A stretch of DNA of 47,222 nt from Nocardiopsis potens DSM 45234 (GCF_000341105.1 NZ_ANBB01000071.1:1-47222); one strand, 5' to 3'. Counted from the stretch's first letter, positions 6,666 through 16,475 are shown. Notes: a model not told the origin generated them from the sequence alone. Program-made: numbers and translations.

Positions 6666-8924
6666 CAGCAGCCGCACCGCGCGCTCGGCCGCCGCGGCGT
6701 AGGCCGGGTCGAGCACGTAGAAGGAGTGGCCCAGCACCTCCGGGTAGAGGGCCTCGCCCGGCGGCACGTCGTAGCTGCGCGGGTCGGGCAGCGGGTCGGC
6801 GAAGCCGACCGTCCCTCCGCCGCCCGGCGCGGTGTGCACCGGCCCCCCGATCGCGTCGGTGCACCGCCACAGGTTCCGCCAGTGCACCACCCGGCGCTCC
6901 ACGTCGGCCAGGGCCGCCGGGCCGAAGTGCGCCGGGAAGTACCGCGCGTACAGCCGGTGCAGCGGGGAGCCGTGGGTGATCAGCGCCACCCGCGGCCGGC
7001 AGCGCGGCGGGAGCAGCCACACCGTCGCCGCCGCCAGCACCGACCCCTGCGAGTGGCCGGACAGCAGCACCGCCCGCCCCTCGTCGGCCTCCCGCACCAC
7101 CCGCGCCACCAGCTGCGGGACGGCCCGCTCGGCGTAGGACGGCGGGGCCAGCGGGTGCGCGGCGCGGGGCCAGAACGTGCCGATGTCCCACAGCACCCCG
7201 ACCGCCTGGCGCATCGGCCGGTTCCGGTAGGCGCTCTGCCCGACCAGCACCAGCGCGGCCAGCAGCAGCCCGCCCAGCCAGGAGCCGACGGTCACGCCGA
7301 AGGAGACCGCGCCCTGCACCCACTCTGTCGCTCCGCCCGCGAACGCGGCCGGGCCGCCCGGCGGGCCGGCGGTGAGCCGGCCGGTGCCCAGCGCCACCGC
7401 CGCCAGCACCATCAGCGCCCCGCCGGGCAGCAGGAACGCGGCCAGGCAGGCCGGCAGGGCCTCGGTCATCCCGCCGAGGGCGCGCGCCGCGGCGATCTCC
7501 CGGGTGCGCCGCGCCTCGCGGGGCCGGCCGTACAGCGCGGCCACCGCCTCCGCCTCGGCGCTCCGGCGCCGCCGCAGCCGCGCCGCGAGCACCGCCGCCA
7601 CCGCCACCGCGATCACCGTTTCCATCGCGAAGGCCAGCTGGAGCCAGTGGTAGGCGCCGGGGACGTGCAGCGGCAGGCAGCCGGCCCGCTCGGCGCCGGG
7701 GTAGTAGCAGCCGCCGAGCAGCCCGGCGCTCTGGTAGACGACGGCGGCGGTGAACACCCCGCCCAGCAGCAGGCCGACCGCGGACGCGGCCGGCCCGGCC
7801 AGGCCCCGCATCGCCGCACCGCCCCCGCCGGGGGTCCGCCGGTACAGCACCGCGGCCGCGCCGAACAGCACCAGCAGCAGCGCGCACTCCAGCGCGAGCA
7901 GCGAGTTGAGCGCGGGCGCCAGGCCGGGCAGCCGCCCCTGCGCCTCCCAGCCCGGGCGCGGCCACAGCAGGTAGGCGGCGGCCGCCGCCAGCAGCACCAG
8001 GGAGGCGTCGCGCAGCCGCGCGCACACCGCGTCGGCGCGGTCGTTCCAGCGCCGCGCGGTCCCCGGCACCAGCACCATCAGCGCCGCGGCGGCGACCGCC
8101 AGCGCGGCCCCCGCCGCCACCGCGGCGCCCGCGGCGTGCAGCGCGCCCCCGGTACCCCGGTCGTGCCCCAGCGCCGCGGTGACCAGCAGCAGCGCCACCG
8201 TTCCGACCGCCACCGCGATGTGCGCCGACCGGAGCCGCCCCATCACCAGGCTGTTCTGCCAGAACTCCGGGCTGCTCAGCGTCGCGCTGCCGGACGGCGC
8301 GGGGGCCGCGCCGCCGGCCTCCGCCTCGTAGACGCTGGAGGTGCGCCGGGACAGCCGCCACAGCAGCGCCACCACCGCCAGCGGCAGCACCGCCCCGGCC
8401 AGCACGGCGCGGCCCGGCTCGGCCAGCAGCCCGCCGGGCGCCGACACCACCCCGAGCAGCGGGCGGAGCTCGGCGCAGCGCTCCCCGTAGTGGCCGGCGC
8501 ACTGCCAGCCCACCAGGTCCATCCCGATCCCGGCCGCGGCCAGGGTGAGCAGCACGGTCAGGCAGAGCGCGAGCAGCCGCACCGCCGAGCCGTAGACGGA
8601 GTCGGCGACGAGGGGCGCCCGTGCCGCCGGCGGGGGGGCGCCCGGCTCGCCCGGCCGCATCCAGTAGGCGATGTTGACCAGCATGAACGGCAGGAGCAGC
8701 AGCCACAGGGCGCGGGAGGCGCGCCCGGATGTCAGGTTGCCCCAGGCGAAGATCTCCCGGGGGACGCCCGGCACCACCTCGGTGTCGGAGGCGCGGCGGC
8801 GGCGGAAGAACCCGGAGAGCCGGTCGCCCCCCACCCGCATCGCCGGCTCCACATCGAGCAGCTCCTCGGCCTGCCCGCCGCTCACCCCGTGGATCCTCAG
8901 CTCCACCACCCGAACGTCCGGCAT
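6531..8924 (-). CDS. Polytopic membrane protein with C-terminal lipase-like alpha/beta-hydrolase domain
   Basis: A 797-residue protein. The N-terminus has RIHGVSGG (12-17) and DVEPAMR, then roughly nine to eleven hydrophobic segments between residues 72 and 565. The C-terminal cytoplasmic part has VLLSGHSQGSVLAA (620-632), a serine nucleophile elbow, then ALITHGSPLHRLYARYFP and a late His in EVLGHSFYVLDP. The resemblance is to actinobacterial predicted integral membrane lipases; substrate is unknown. The final 45 codons (charged, ending HPASAQRGQE) are antisense to DUF2516 and probably an extension made by loss of an earlier stop. The ATG at 8924 gives MPDVRVVELRIHG. Confidence 0.75.
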   Translation of the reverse strand: MPDVRVVELRIHGVSGGQAEELLDVEPAMRVGGDRLSGFFRRRRASDTEVVPGVPREIFAWGNLTSGRASRALWLLLLPFMLVNIAYWMRPGEPGAPPPAARAPLVADSVYGSAVRLLALCLTVLLTLAAAGIGMDLVGWQCAGHYGERCAELRPLLGVVSAPGGLLAEPGRAVLAGAVLPLAVVALLWRLSRRTSSVYEAEAGGAAPAPSGSATLSSPEFWQNSLVMGRLRSAHIAVAVGTVALLLVTAALGHDRGTGGALHAAGAAVAAGAALAVAAAALMVLVPGTARRWNDRADAVCARLRDASLVLLAAAAAYLLWPRPGWEAQGRLPGLAPALNSLLALECALLLVLFGAAAVLYRRTPGGGGAAMRGLAGPAASAVGLLLGGVFTAAVVYQSAGLLGGCYYPGAERAGCLPLHVPGAYHWLQLAFAMETVIAVAVAAVLAARLRRRRSAEAEAVAALYGRPREARRTREIAAARALGGMTEALPACLAAFLLPGGALMVLAAVALGTGRLTAGPPGGPAAFAGGATEWVQGAVSFGVTVGSWLGGLLLAALVLVGQSAYRNRPMRQAVGVLWDIGTFWPRAAHPLAPPSYAERAVPQLVARVVREADEGRAVLLSGHSQGSVLAAATVWLLPPRCRPRVALITHGSPLHRLYARYFPAHFGPAALADVERRVVHWRNLWRCTDAIGGPVHTAPGGGGTVGFADPLPDPRSYDVPPGEALYPEVLGHSFYVLDPAYAAAAERAVRLLLPGTVGAVAAADAAHGGAHVEDEDERRDQGEEGEHPASAQRGQE

Positions 8925-9187
8925 GGCAGGGATTGTCGCACGCGGCGCCGCCGATGGAACGGGCCCCGGGCGGCCCTTCCCGGAAGGCCGCCGGAGCGCC
9001 CCCCGCCCCGCACCGCCCGGACCGCCGCGGTCCCGCCCGCCGGAGCCCTCGCCCGAAGCGGTGTCCTCGCAGGTCGGGCGGGTGGTGCGGGGCGCCGCCG
9101 GGCGGCCGGGGGCGGGAGTGCGGGGCGCCGCCGCAGGGCCGGGGCGGGCGTTCCGGCCGGCGCTCCGGGGAAGAGGCGGGTCCGGGA

Positions 9188-10102
9188 TCAGGACACCAGG
9201 TCGGTGTCGGCCACCCAGGTGTTGCAGGCGCCCGGGGTCTGCTCCTCGAAGCCGTGCCGCAGCCACGTCCGGCTGTTCCGGGCCGAGCCGTGCGTGCGGT
9301 CGCTCTCCGGGCCGTCGGGGCGGTCCGCGGTCGCCTCGGCGTCGTCCAGCATCAGGTCGGTGTCGGCGGAGGTGAGGCCGTAGGAGACCCGGATCGAGCC
9401 GAGGAACGCCCCGGCGAGGCAGTTGGCCTGCAGCTCGGCCCGGCGGGTCCAGGCGTTCTGCGCGCCGCGGTCCGCCTCGTCGCCGCGCCGCCGGTGGTAG
9501 TACTCCAGCAGCCCGGACTCGCCCTGCACGTGGTGGGCGTACTCGTGGGCGAGCAGCGAGGCGTAGACCACCCCGTTGGGCTCGCCCTTCCACTTGCGCA
9601 CCACGTCCTCGGTGCCGATGTAGATGCTGGTGCTGGTCCGGCAGTAGAAGGCCCCCGCCTCGGAGGGGTAGTCCCGGCAGGGGCTGCTCCCCGGCTCCCG
9701 CCAGAAGACCCGGGACGGCGGCCGGTAGGGCAGGTCCGCCTCGGCGAACTGGGTCTGCCAGGCGTAGTCGAGGCAGTCGGCCAGGGTGTCCAGGAACCGC
9801 TCGACCGAGTCCGGGTCCTCCACGTCGAGCGCGGGCGCCGGGCAGGGCAGCGGGGAGAGCCGCCCGGTCCGGTACAGCGGGTTGTCCACCAGCGCGTCCC
9901 GGCCGCTGGGCCGCTGCGCGGCGGCCGGCGCGCCGGCCGCGTCGGCGTCGGTCTCCGGGGTGCCGGGCGGCACCGCACCGCCCGGGCCGATCGCGGTCCA
10001 CAGCAGCACGGTCAGCGCGACGACGAGCGCGGCCACCGCCGCGTAGAGCGCGCCGCGCCCCCTGCGGGGCCGCCGTGCCCCTGCGCCGATCCCCGGCTCC
10101 AC
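9188..10102 (-). CDS. Neutral zinc metallopeptidase (YpfJ-like), second of a tandem pair
   Basis: A 304-residue protein with a single N-terminal membrane anchor (about residues 18-40) and an extracytoplasmic domain of the putative neutral zinc metallopeptidase family (PF04228). Key features are SLLAHEYAHHVQGESGLL with the HExxHH zinc site, RRAELQANCLAG with the third ligand Glu, and a C-terminal THGSARNSRTWLRHGFEEQ. Paired cysteines suggest disulfides. It lies 16 bp behind a paralogue on the same strand with the same domain plan, so the two probably form an operon from a tandem duplication. Confidence 0.87.
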   Translation of the reverse strand: MEPGIGAGARRPRRGRGALYAAVAALVVALTVLLWTAIGPGGAVPPGTPETDADAAGAPAAAQRPSGRDALVDNPLYRTGRLSPLPCPAPALDVEDPDSVERFLDTLADCLDYAWQTQFAEADLPYRPPSRVFWREPGSSPCRDYPSEAGAFYCRTSTSIYIGTEDVVRKWKGEPNGVVYASLLAHEYAHHVQGESGLLEYYHRRRGDEADRGAQNAWTRRAELQANCLAGAFLGSIRVSYGLTSADTDLMLDDAEATADRPDGPESDRTHGSARNSRTWLRHGFEEQTPGACNTWVADTDLVS

Positions 10103-10118
10103 ACTCCCCCGATCCGCC

Positions 10119-11084
10119 TCAGCCGACCACGTTCTCGCCCGCGCTCCAGGTGTTGCACGCGGCGGGATCGCCGCGGTCCATGCCGTGCGCGGTCCACATG
10201 GCCCCGTTCTCCGGGGAGCCGTGCGTCCGCTTGTCGGGGTCGAAGTCGCCCCGGCGCTCGGCGTCTTCGAGGATATTCGCCTCCTGCTCCGAGCCGATGG
10301 GGAGGCTCTTCTCCACCGACCCGAGGAAGGTGCCGCCCAGGCAGTTGGCCTGCAGCTCGCTGCGGCGGGTGAGCAGGCTCCGCTCCCCGGGGTCGGCCAG
10401 AGAGCCGCGCTCGGTGTGGAAGTAGCCGAGGATGCCCGCCTCGCCCTGCACGTGGTGGCCGTACTCGTGGCTGAGCAGGAAGGTGTAGGCCTCCGGGTGC
10501 TCGGTCTCGTTGGAGTTGGCCACGATGTCCTCCACGCCCAGGTAGAGGCCCTTGTTGGCCTGGCAGTAGAAGGCGGCGGTGCCCTCGGTGGGGAAGTTGC
10601 CGCACGGGCTCTGCCCGGAGGCGTACCAGAAGATCCGGTTGGGCTTCTCGAACTCCATGCCGCCCTCGGCGAACTGCGCGCTCCACGCCTCGTCCAGGCA
10701 GTCGGTGATCTCGTGCAGGAACGCCTCCATCGAGGCCTCGTCCTCCACGTCCACCTCCGGCGCCGGGCAGGTGACCTCGGTCATCTCCCCGGTGGCGTAC
10801 AGCGGGTTGGCGGTGAGCACCGAGGCGTCGCCGGCCGGGTCCGGGGTCGGTACGGCGCCGGGCCCCTGCGACGCGACGGCCGGGCTCTCCCCGCCGAACA
10901 GCGCGGAGAAGGTCATGAAACCGGCCAGGCCCACTGCGGCCAGACCGGTGAGCAGCACCAGGGTCACCGCGGCGCTCGGCCGCGGGCGGTCCCCGCGCAG
11001 CGCGTGCGGCGCACCGGGGCGGGCCGGACCGCCCTTCCCCCGTCCCCGGTCCCTGCTCGGAAAACGGGAAGCCCAGTCGCGCAT
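10119..11084 (-). CDS. Neutral zinc metallopeptidase (YpfJ-like), first of a tandem pair
   Basis: A 321-residue paralogue of the downstream gene. A basic N-terminus precedes one membrane helix (residues about 37-60), then the PF04228 domain with LLSHEYGHHVQGEAGIL, RRSELQANCLGG and THGSPENGAMWTAHGMD. The start at 11084 is supported by an excellent aaggaggt site 11 bases upstream. The linker between helix and domain differs strongly from the paralogue, while the zinc-site blocks are well kept. Cellular substrate is unknown. It is divergent from the DUF2207 gene. Confidence 0.87.
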   Translation of the reverse strand: MRDWASRFPSRDRGRGKGGPARPGAPHALRGDRPRPSAAVTLVLLTGLAAVGLAGFMTFSALFGGESPAVASQGPGAVPTPDPAGDASVLTANPLYATGEMTEVTCPAPEVDVEDEASMEAFLHEITDCLDEAWSAQFAEGGMEFEKPNRIFWYASGQSPCGNFPTEGTAAFYCQANKGLYLGVEDIVANSNETEHPEAYTFLLSHEYGHHVQGEAGILGYFHTERGSLADPGERSLLTRRSELQANCLGGTFLGSVEKSLPIGSEQEANILEDAERRGDFDPDKRTHGSPENGAMWTAHGMDRGDPAACNTWSAGENVVG

Positions 11085-11270
11085 GGGACCGGCCCACCTC
11101 CTTCGGAGCCCGATTGGAACCACTGACCTTCGGCCCTTGACGATTATGGCGGGTATGGGGGTGTTCCGGTGCACGGGTGCGCGGCCGGCACCGGTCCGCA
11201 GGGGCGCGCCGCCGGAGCGGATAGGCTCACCCCCGACGTCGACCGGAGACGAGACGAACGAGGTGAACGG

Positions 11271-13118
11271 GTGCGCACCGCTGCGACGGTCCGGGCGGCC
11301 GCGGCGCGCTTCGCGGCGCGCACCGCCCCCGCCCTGCCCCGGGTGCGCGCGGCGGTGCTGTGCGCCGCGCTCGCGGCCCCCCTGGCGCTGGCCGGCGCCC
11401 CCGCGGCCGCCGCGGACCAGGGGCCCGGAGCCACCCCCGACGCGATCCCGGACACCGCCCCGGAGACGCACACCGTCCCGCAGGGCGGCGAGAGCGACGG
11501 CATCACCAACGACGTGAACGTGCTGCTGGGCCAGGACGGCGTGCTGCACGTCGAGGAGACCCTCGCCTTCGGCGGGGGCGGTGCGGCAGAGTTCACCCGC
11601 ACCCTGCTCGCCCGGGAGCCCTACGACGCCGACCACGACCGCCTCTACCGGGTCTCCGGCGTCTCCGCGCAGGCCGCCGGCGGCGCCGAGGTGCCGGTCC
11701 GCACCGAAGAGTACGACGACATGGTCGACCTGGTGCTGGAGCGCGGCGGGGCCGAGACCGTGGTGCTGTCCTACACGGTGACCGGGGCCATGGAGCAGAC
11801 CGCCGACGGCGTCGAACTGGAGTGGGCGCCGATCGCCGGGTACAGCGAGCGGGTGGCCGAGACCACGGTCCGGGTGGACGCCCCGCAGCCGCCGCGCGCC
11901 CTGTCCTGCTCGGCCGGGGTGCCGCGCAGCTCGATCTACTGCACCTCCTCCGACATGGGCGGGCACGAGGGGCTCGTGGCGCGCTTCCTCCAGGCCGACA
12001 TGGCGCCGGGGGAGCGGCTCTCCATCGTCGTCGCCTACCCCGAGGGCACCGCCTCGGCCGACCCCGTGCTGGACCGCACCTGGTCGCTCACCTCCGCCTT
12101 CGCCATCACCCCCAAGACCGCCTCGGTCTTCGGGCTGCTGCTGCTCGGCCTGATCGGCGGCCTCATCGCGCTGATCCGGCTGCGCGGCCAGGACGAGCGG
12201 GCGCTGCGCGCCGAGTCCGGCGCGGCCACCAACGCCCCGCTGGAGGCCGGCCCCGACGACGGCCTGCGCTTCCGCCCGCCGGACGGGGTGCACCCGGGCC
12301 AGATCGGCACCCTCATCGACGGCCAGGCCGACGTGGTGGACATCGCGGGCACCGTGGTCGACCTGGCGGTCCGCGGCCACTTCAGCATCGAGGAGCTGCC
12401 GCACGAGAGCGGCGCCTCGGTGGACTGGATGCTCAGCAAGCGCGTCCCGCCCGCCGACGAGGAGCTGCTGCCCTACGAGCGGATGCTGATCGACGCGCTG
12501 TTCGACCGCCGGGTCCGGGTCCGCCTGTCCCAGCTGCGCCGGGGCGGCTTCGCCCAGCGGCTGGCCGGTGTCCGGGACGAGCTCTACCGGGACATGGTCC
12601 GGCTCAAGTGGTTCGCCAACCGGCCCAACGTGGAGCGGAACAGCTGGGCCAGCGCCGGGATCGGGCTCACCGTCGGCGGCGTGCTGCTCACCGTGCTGCT
12701 CGCCGCCTTCACCCAGGCCGCGTTCACCGGGCTGGCGGTGGTCATCGCCGGCGCGGCGCTGACCGTGGGCGCCCAGTACATGCCGGCCCGCACCGCCAAG
12801 GGCAGCAGCGTCCTCGCGCACACCCTGGGCTTCCGGGCGTTCCTGATGAGCGCCGAGGCCGAGCACGTGCCCGAGGGCCGCCGGGTCGACCTGTTCTCCC
12901 GCTACCTGCCCTACGCGATCATCTTCGACAACGTGGACCGGTGGGCCACGGTGCTGGCCGCCGCCGGCGCCACCGAGGAGAGCGCGAACAAGCGGCTGCC
13001 CTGGTACGAAGGACCCGACGAATGGCAGGTCGAGGACTTCGCCGAGTCGATCAGGGCGTTCGTGCTCACCCTGGCCGGCGTGATCTCCAGCGCCCGCCAG
13101 CTCCGCGCCCTGGGCTGA
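11271..13118 (+). CDS. DUF2207 domain-containing membrane protein
   Basis: A 615-residue protein starting at GTG 11271, which has a gaggtg site. A signal peptide (to about AGAPAAAA, residue 45) leads to an extracellular beta-rich DUF2207 domain ([20 protein letters not shown] ... [10 protein letters not shown]). One helix near residues 285-303 follows, then a cytoplasmic region, two helices around 460-500 and a C-terminal domain with [15 protein letters not shown], which is a hallmark of the family. Function is unknown; the family is widespread in Gram-positive envelopes. dtd follows after 35 bp and may be cotranscribed. Confidence 0.85.
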   Translation: MRTAATVRAAAARFAARTAPALPRVRAAVLCAALAAPLALAGAPAAAADQGPGATPDAIPDTAPETHTVPQGGESDGITNDVNVLLGQDGVLHVEETLAFGGGGAAEFTRTLLAREPYDADHDRLYRVSGVSAQAAGGAEVPVRTEEYDDMVDLVLERGGAETVVLSYTVTGAMEQTADGVELEWAPIAGYSERVAETTVRVDAPQPPRALSCSAGVPRSSIYCTSSDMGGHEGLVARFLQADMAPGERLSIVVAYPEGTASADPVLDRTWSLTSAFAITPKTASVFGLLLLGLIGGLIALIRLRGQDERALRAESGAATNAPLEAGPDDGLRFRPPDGVHPGQIGTLIDGQADVVDIAGTVVDLAVRGHFSIEELPHESGASVDWMLSKRVPPADEELLPYERMLIDALFDRRVRVRLSQLRRGGFAQRLAGVRDELYRDMVRLKWFANRPNVERNSWASAGIGLTVGGVLLTVLLAAFTQAAFTGLAVVIAGAALTVGAQYMPARTAKGSSVLAHTLGFRAFLMSAEAEHVPEGRRVDLFSRYLPYAIIFDNVDRWATVLAAAGATEESANKRLPWYEGPDEWQVEDFAESIRAFVLTLAGVISSARQLRALG

Positions 13119-13153
13119 CCGGCGGGCGCGGCCGGACGGAAGGAGACGGGCCC

Positions 13154-13579
13154 ATGCGGGCGGTACTGCAGCGCGTCGACGGGGCGTCGGTCACCGTCGA
13201 CGGAGAGGTCGTCGGGTCGGTCCCCGGGGAGGGGCTGCTGGCCCTGGTCGGGGTCACCCACGACGACACCGAGGCGCAGGCGCGCCGGCTGGCGGAGAAG
13301 ATGTGGCGGCTGCGCATCCTGGAGGGGGAGCGCTCGTGCGCCGACGCCGGCGCGCCGCTCCTGGTGGTCAGCCAGTTCACCCTGTACGGGGACGCGCGCA
13401 AGGGGCGCCGCCCCACCTGGCAGGCGGCGGCCCCCGGGCCGGTGGCCGAACCGCTGGTCGACACCGTGGTCAAGGAGCTGCGCGGCCTCGGCGCGCAGGT
13501 GGAGACCGGGGTGTTCGGCGCGAAGATGTCGGTCGGGCTGACCAACGACGGCCCGTTCACCGTCCTGCTGGAGGTCTGA
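13154..13579 (+). CDS. dtd: D-aminoacyl-tRNA deacylase
   Basis: A 141-residue DTD enzyme that hydrolyses D-amino acids, and misloaded glycine, from tRNA. The start [18 protein letters not shown], the catalytic [15 protein letters not shown] motif and the C-terminal [12 protein letters not shown] with the Gly-cisPro-like substrate gate are all present. Length is standard. The ATG at 13154 has a ggaaggag site. A strong hairpin terminates the unit at 13594. Confidence 0.96.
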   Translation: MRAVLQRVDGASVTVDGEVVGSVPGEGLLALVGVTHDDTEAQARRLAEKMWRLRILEGERSCADAGAPLLVVSQFTLYGDARKGRRPTWQAAAPGPVAEPLVDTVVKELRGLGAQVETGVFGAKMSVGLTNDGPFTVLLEV

Positions 13580-13593
13580 GCCGCGGGCACGGC

Positions 13594-13654
13594 GCCGGCC
13601 CCGGCGTCCCGGCCCCCTCCCGGGGCGGGACGGGGCCGGGACGCCGGGGCCGGC
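13594..13654. terminator. Bidirectional hairpin between dtd and regX3
   Basis: Two 23-base arms pair perfectly: gccggccccggcgtcccggc plus ccc, and its complement starting ggggccgggacgccgg, around a 15-base loop. It lies between convergent stop codons (13579 and 13672), so it can serve both genes. No U tract. Confidence 0.8.
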
Positions 13655-13671
13655 GGCAGGGCGGTGCGGCC

Positions 13672-14364
13672 CTACTCCTCGGTGGGCTCGAACTTGTAGC
13701 CGAGGCCGCGCACGGTGACGATGAACCGCGGCGCCCCCGGGTCGCTCTCGATCTTCGCCCGCAGCCGCTTGACGTGCACGTCCAGGGTCTTGGTGTCGCC
13801 CACATAGTCGGCGCCCCAGACCCGGTCGATGAGCTGCATCCGGGTCAGCACCCGCCCGGCGTTGCGCAGCAGCACCTCCAGCAGCTCGAACTCCTTCAGG
13901 GGGAGCTGCACCTGCTCGCCGCGGACGGTCACCACGTGCCGCTCCACGTCCATCCGGACCGGCCCCGCCTCCAGCGCGGAGGGGAGCGCGGCGTCGCCCT
14001 CCTCGCCCTGGCGGCGCAGCACGGCGCGGATCCGCGCCACGAGCTCCCGGGACGAGAACGGCTTGGTGACGTAGTCGTCCGCGCCCAGCTCCAGGCCGAC
14101 GACCTTGTCGATCTCGCTGTCCTTGGCGGTGAGCATGATCACCGGCACGTTCGACTTCTGCCGCAGGGTCCGGCAGACCTCGGTGCCGGACAGCCCGGGG
14201 AGCATCAGGTCGAGCAGGACCAGGTCGGCTCCGCTCCGGTCGAACTGCTCCAGGGCGACGGTTCCCGTCTCCGCGACGTTGACCTCGAAACCTTCCTTGC
14301 GGAGCATGTACGACAAGGCGTCGCTGTAGGATTCCTCGTCCTCGACGACGAGTACGCGCGTCAC
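13672..14364 (-). CDS. regX3: Response regulator, RegX3/PhoP-type (phosphate starvation)
   Basis: A 230-residue OmpR/PhoB-family regulator. The receiver domain (1-115) has the acidic pocket VVEDEES, phospho-acceptor Asp52 in LVLLDLMLPG, and the conserved Lys in DDYVTKPFSSREL. The winged-helix domain (about 130-228) has TLDVHVKRLRAKIE. GTG 14364 is the start; its first base pairs overlap the senX3 stop (gtga), which implies translational coupling, and a gggagg site precedes it. Streptomyces call the orthologue PhoP. It should bind the repeats at 15657-15700. Confidence 0.92.
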   Translation of the reverse strand: MTRVLVVEDEESYSDALSYMLRKEGFEVNVAETGTVALEQFDRSGADLVLLDLMLPGLSGTEVCRTLRQKSNVPVIMLTAKDSEIDKVVGLELGADDYVTKPFSSRELVARIRAVLRRQGEEGDAALPSALEAGPVRMDVERHVVTVRGEQVQLPLKEFELLEVLLRNAGRVLTRMQLIDRVWGADYVGDTKTLDVHVKRLRAKIESDPGAPRFIVTVRGLGYKFEPTEE

Positions 14365-15596
14365 TTTCGCTGCCTCCCGATCGGCTTGGGTCGTTCGTTG
14401 GGGGGAGGGCCGCCGTCGCCGGCGGTGGTGGTGGTCGGGGCCGGTTCGGCGTCCTCGGCGTGCTCCGCGCCCTCTTCGAGGGGCAGGCGCAGGGTGAACG
14501 TCGAGCCGGACCCCTCCTTGCTCCACACGGTCACTTCACCGCGGTGGTGCGTCATGATGTGCTTCACGATGGCCAGTCCCAGGCCGGTGCCGCCGGTGGC
14601 CCGGCTGCGCGCCGCGTCCACCCGGTAGAACCGCTCGAAGACCCGCTCCAGGTCCTGCGGCGGGATGCCGATGCCCTGGTCGGCCACGCTGATCTCGACG
14701 GCCTGCTCGGTCGCCTCGGCGCTCACCGACACCCGGGTCCGCTGCGGGCTGTAGGCGACCGCGTTGGAGACCAGGTTGCGCAGCGCGGTGGCGAGCAGCC
14801 CCTCGTCGCCCATCACGACCAGGCCCGAGGTCCCGCCGGAGGCCAGCTCGATGCCCTTGGCGTCGGCGGCCATGCGCACCGTGTCCAGCGCCTCCTCGAC
14901 CACCTCGTCCACGTCGACCTCGGCGGGCTCGGCCAGCGGCTCGGCGCCCTGGATCCGGGAGAGGGTGATCAGGTCCTGGATCACGTTGGTGAGCCGGGAG
15001 GCCTCCTGCTGCATCCGTCCGGTGAACCTGCGCACCGCGTCCGGGTCGTCGCTGGCGTCGGCGATCGTCTCGGCGAGCAGCGACAGCGCCCCGACCGGGG
15101 TCTTGAGCTCGTGGCTGATGTTGGCGACGAAGTCGCGGCGGACCGCGTCCACCCGGAGCCGCTCGGTCTGGTCCTCGGCGAGCACCAGCACCAGGCCGGT
15201 GCCGCCGAGCGGGGCGACCCGCACCGCGAAGGTCGCGGCGTCCGGGCCGAACCGGCGCATCTCCACCTCGATCTCGGTCTCCCGGATCACGCCGTCCCGG
15301 CGCACCTGCCGGGCGAGCGCGAGCAGGTCGCCGATGACCATCTCGTCGCCGCGGACGATGCCGTAGGCGCGCGCCGCGGAGCTGGCCCGCAGCACCCGGT
15401 CGGCCGGGTCCAGGACGACGGCGGAGGAGGGAAGGGCGGCGAGCACCTCGGCGGTGCCCGCGGGCAGCTCTGCGGCGGGAGGGGACGGGGGGACGGGGGA
15501 CCGCCGGCGGCGGCCCCACGGGATCGCCAGCCCGGCGCCGAGTCCGATCGCCAGGCCGGCGAGGGCGGCGACCACGGTCAGGATTTCGCCTTGCAC
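14361..15596 (-). CDS. senX3: Sensor histidine kinase, SenX3/PhoR-type
   Basis: A 411-residue membrane kinase. It has one clear N-terminal hydrophobic region (residues 5-28), a PAS-like region (about 48-145), and the DHp domain with FVANISHELKTPVG where His162 is phosphorylated. The catalytic domain has LRNLVSNAVAYS, VADQGIGIP and GTGLGLAIVKHI. There is no large periplasmic sensor, as in other SenX3/PhoR proteins that read phosphate through the Pst-PhoU system. It is divergent from phoU with the promoter region between them. The C-terminal 25 residues are a low-complexity Pro/Thr tail. Confidence 0.93.
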   Translation of the reverse strand: MQGEILTVVAALAGLAIGLGAGLAIPWGRRRRSPVPPSPPAAELPAGTAEVLAALPSSAVVLDPADRVLRASSAARAYGIVRGDEMVIGDLLALARQVRRDGVIRETEIEVEMRRFGPDAATFAVRVAPLGGTGLVLVLAEDQTERLRVDAVRRDFVANISHELKTPVGALSLLAETIADASDDPDAVRRFTGRMQQEASRLTNVIQDLITLSRIQGAEPLAEPAEVDVDEVVEEALDTVRMAADAKGIELASGGTSGLVVMGDEGLLATALRNLVSNAVAYSPQRTRVSVSAEATEQAVEISVADQGIGIPPQDLERVFERFYRVDAARSRATGGTGLGLAIVKHIMTHHRGEVTVWSKEGSGSTFTLRLPLEEGAEHAEDAEPAPTTTTAGDGGPPPNERPKPIGRQRK

Positions 15597-15656
15597 AGTT
15601 CGATCGTAAGCGGACGGAGGTCGGGACTACCCCTTTGACCATGTGTTACAACCGAG

Positions 15657-15700
15657 GTTCCGCGAATATTCACCGACACTTACGGATTCCTTCAATGACC
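15657..15700. promoter_or_regulatory. PHO-box-like array of four 11-bp direct repeats
   Basis: Between senX3 and phoU the sequence falls into 11-base steps: gttccgcgaat, attcaccgaca, cttacggattc, cttcaatgacc. A further related gttacaaccga begins at 15645, one base out of phase. Each has TT at positions 2-3, and the second is close to the actinobacterial GTTCACC unit. RegX3/PhoP dimers bind such repeats. The position fits control of phoU and autoregulation of senX3-regX3. Confidence 0.55.
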
Positions 15701-15719
15701 GGCTGGGACGATTGAGACC

Positions 15720-16382
15720 ATGCGCGACACCTACCACGAGGAGCTCGACGCCCTCAGCGACCGCCTGATCGAGATGACCAGGCTGGCCCGGCACGCCATC
15801 GCCCGCGCGACGACGGCGCTGCTCGACGCGGACCTCTCCGCCGCCCAGGAGGTGATCTCCGGTGACGAGGAGATCAACCGCCTGGACGAGGAGATCGAGG
15901 TGAGCGCGTTCGACCTGATGGCCCGGCAGCAGCCGGTCGCCACCGACCTGCGCGCCATCATCACCTCGCTGCACATGGCGGGCGACCTGGAGCGGATGGG
16001 CGACCACGCGGTGCACATCGCCAAGATCGCCCGCCGCCGCCACCCGGACTCGGCCATCCCCGCGGAGCTGCGCTCCATCGTCCTGGAGATGGGCCACCAG
16101 GCGGAGCTGCTGGTGATCAAGGCCGGCGAGGTGGTGGCCAACCGGGACGCCGAGACCGCCCTGGAGCTCGACGCGGACGACGACCGGATGGACAAGCTGC
16201 GGCGCAAGCTGCTCCGCCGGATCCTCGACCCGAACTGGGAGCACGGCGTCGAGGCGACCATGGACGTGACCCTGGCCGGCCGCTTCTACGAGCGGTTCGG
16301 CGACCACGCGGTGCACGTCGCGGACAACCTCGTCTACATGGTCACCGGGGAGAAGCCCAAGGACTTCGAGCCCGAGGCCTGA
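15720..16382 (+). CDS. phoU: Phosphate transport/signalling regulator PhoU
   Basis: A 220-residue all-helical protein with two PhoU three-helix bundles. The metal-binding signature ExxxD appears as DLERMGDHAVHIAKIA (residues about 90-105) and again as FYERFGDHAVHVADNL near the C-terminus. PhoU damps the SenX3/RegX3 response when phosphate is abundant and links it to the Pst transporter, whose genes are not in this window. The start ATG at 15720 has only a weak site. A 12-bp hairpin follows the stop. Confidence 0.95.
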   Translation: MRDTYHEELDALSDRLIEMTRLARHAIARATTALLDADLSAAQEVISGDEEINRLDEEIEVSAFDLMARQQPVATDLRAIITSLHMAGDLERMGDHAVHIAKIARRRHPDSAIPAELRSIVLEMGHQAELLVIKAGEVVANRDAETALELDADDDRMDKLRRKLLRRILDPNWEHGVEATMDVTLAGRFYERFGDHAVHVADNLVYMVTGEKPKDFEPEA

Positions 16383-16395
16383 CCGGGCCCGCCCC

Positions 16396-16423
16396 GGCCG
16401 GCGCCCGCTCCCGGGCGCCGGCC
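16396..16423 (+). terminator. Hairpin terminator after phoU
   Basis: The stem ggccggcgcccg pairs with cgggcgccggcc across a four-base loop, 14 bp after the phoU stop. No U tract. Confidence 0.75.
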
Positions 16424-16475
16424 CGGACCCCTTCCCTGAAGCGCCCCGGACCGCACGCGGGCCGCCCCGAAAAAA

